64,000 nucleotides of DNA, taken from positions 2,666,001-2,730,000 of the forward strand of contig JAGTWJ010000003.1 of the NCBI GenBank assembly GCA_020064725.1, read 5' to 3'. The notes under the pieces are model-generated. The model was given only the letters and a program-made list of their open reading frames with translations, was not told where the DNA came from and made no database searches. This document shows positions 63,311 through 64,000 of this stretch, piece after piece. Positions within the stretch are counted from its first letter, which is position 1. Each line of letters begins with the position of its first letter. Position numbers and translations under genes: made by a program. This DNA comes from Drechslerella dactyloides. Lineage: Eukaryota; Ascomycota; Orbiliomycetes; Orbiliales; Orbiliaceae.

Positions 63311-63763
63311 TCAACCACCGAAACCCTGTTGCACCAGGTCAGCATTGATACAAAGATGAGCTAATATTGGTATCTGGGGGCTAGGTACTTACGTAGAGAG
63401 TACGACCTTGTCGCTTCAGGGCATAGACGACGTCCAACGATGTGACGGTCTTCCTCTTCGCGTGCTCGGTGTATGTCACGGCATCACGAATGACGCCCTC
63501 GAGGAAGGTCTTTAGGACACCACGGGTCTCCTCGTAGATCACTGAGGGAGCGGTTAGCGAGGTGAAGACGACGCGTGACGGACGGAAGGAAGGAAGTAGC
63601 GGTGGGTATGCTTACTGGCTGAGATACGCTTGACACCACCACGACGCGCCAGACGGCGGATGGCGGGCTTCGTGATACCCTGGATGTTGTCCCGAAGGAT
63701 CTTGCGATGGCGTTTGGCACCGCCCTTTCCGAGGCCCTTTCCGCCTTTTCCTCGACCGGTCAT
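63311..63763 (-). CDS. Histone H4
   Basis: Core nucleosomal histone H4; pairs with H3 in the tetramer that wraps DNA in chromatin. Exon 1 (63763-63616) starts MTGRGKGGKGLGKGGAKRHR and contains the acetylatable N-tail lysines and the start of the fold (RISA). Intron 1 (63542-63615, 74 nt) has GTAAGC, a GCTAAC branch and CAG. Exon 2 (63541-63393) runs from MIYEETRGVLK, with the Met codon split by the intron, to RQGRTLY. Intron 2 (63326-63392, 67 nt) has GTAAGT, GCTGAC and CAG. Exon 3 (63325-63311) encodes GFGG and TGA. The total of 103 codons is the exact usual length. Intact, with balanced codon use, in sharp contrast to the decayed neighbourhood. Fungal H4 genes are often divergent from an H3 gene, which here would lie beyond the window edge. 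Confidence 0.98.
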
Positions 63764-64000
63764 TGTGATTGTAGGTAGTTAGGAGAGAAGAAGAAGCGGT
63801 TTGTTTGCAGAAGAAGCGCGAGTAGCTGGGGAGAATGGCGTGTGGGCGAGTATGAGGGATGTCTTGAATACGGGATCGGAGGGAGAAGAAGGGAAAGAGG
63901 GTCGGGGTGGACCAGCGGCGTTTTATGTATGCGGAAGCGACGCGTTGATATCAACCAACACTTTTGACAATAATAAGTGCTGCTTGTCAAGCCCGCCAAA
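63764..64000 (-). promoter_or_regulatory. Histone H4 5' UTR and promoter region
   Basis: On the minus strand the ~150 bp before the ATG are pyrimidine-rich (CTTCTTCTTCTCTCC type), typical of strongly expressed fungal genes. An ATACATAAAA string (63921-63930) about 160 bp upstream could be TATA-like. The transcription start is not determinable here. A minus-strand frame over this stretch is not a gene. Confidence 0.4.

Noticed and set aside
63484..63999. Minus-strand frames overlapping or upstream of histone H4 (63484-63720, 63760-63999)
   Set aside because: The first is an alternative frame of H4 exons 1-2; the second is pyrimidine-rich 5' UTR and promoter.

Overview
The window reads as a filamentous ascomycete (Pezizomycotina) chromosome with a two-compartment genome. 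Roughly 1-59.3 kb is extremely AT-rich and holds no intact host gene. It is built from nested transposable elements whose reading frames are full of TAA/TAG where relatives have CAA/CAG and of Asp-to-Asn changes, the C-to-T / G-to-A signature expected of repeat-induced point mutation (RIP). About 59.3-64 kb has ordinary base composition and holds one two-exon hypothetical gene and a canonical three-exon histone H4 gene with short fungal introns (GT donor, CTAAC/CTGAC branch site, AG acceptor).

Layout. 1-1562: 3' part of a LINE. 1689-2185: a hAT-like MITE with a perfect 8-bp target duplication. 3131-4219: a near-perfect foldback element. 6392-6626: a 235-bp LTR-like repeat. 8029-11251: a pogo/Fot1-like transposon carrying two nested elements. 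12441-14948: a half foldback with a second transposon. About 14951-36471: degenerate Copia material and an unidentified repeat, interrupted by transposons, a MITE, a foldback and two LINE copies. 36472-56771: one degenerate Gypsy retrotransposon (gag, RT, RNase H, integrase, putative 3' LTR) broken up by a MITE, three Helitron-like elements, foldbacks, two DNA transposons and a full-length LINE. 56772-59300: AT-rich sequence with a fourth Helitron-like element and a fourth MITE copy.

The unifying theme is a DNA-transposon system. Six ~1.9-kb transposase-bearing elements, six foldbacks of ~1.07-1.1 kb (plus one half copy) and four 249-bp MITEs all have TA target duplications and one TIR plan: ACGT, a short cap (CAACGATAAG or ATTCCACAAG type), then two tandem 17-bp iterons starting AAGCGA. 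Each iteron carries an element-specific code (GAGCAG, GAGCC, GGACC, GAACA, GGACA, GGCAC, GGATC). Two codes link transposase-bearing elements to non-autonomous ones (GAACA, GGACC), which suggests who moves whom. A second notable family has Helitron-like ends with 3' hairpins whose stems differ between copies yet still pair.

All calls come from reading the sequence. No database search was run, the species is not identified, and boundaries of degenerate retrotransposons are approximate.
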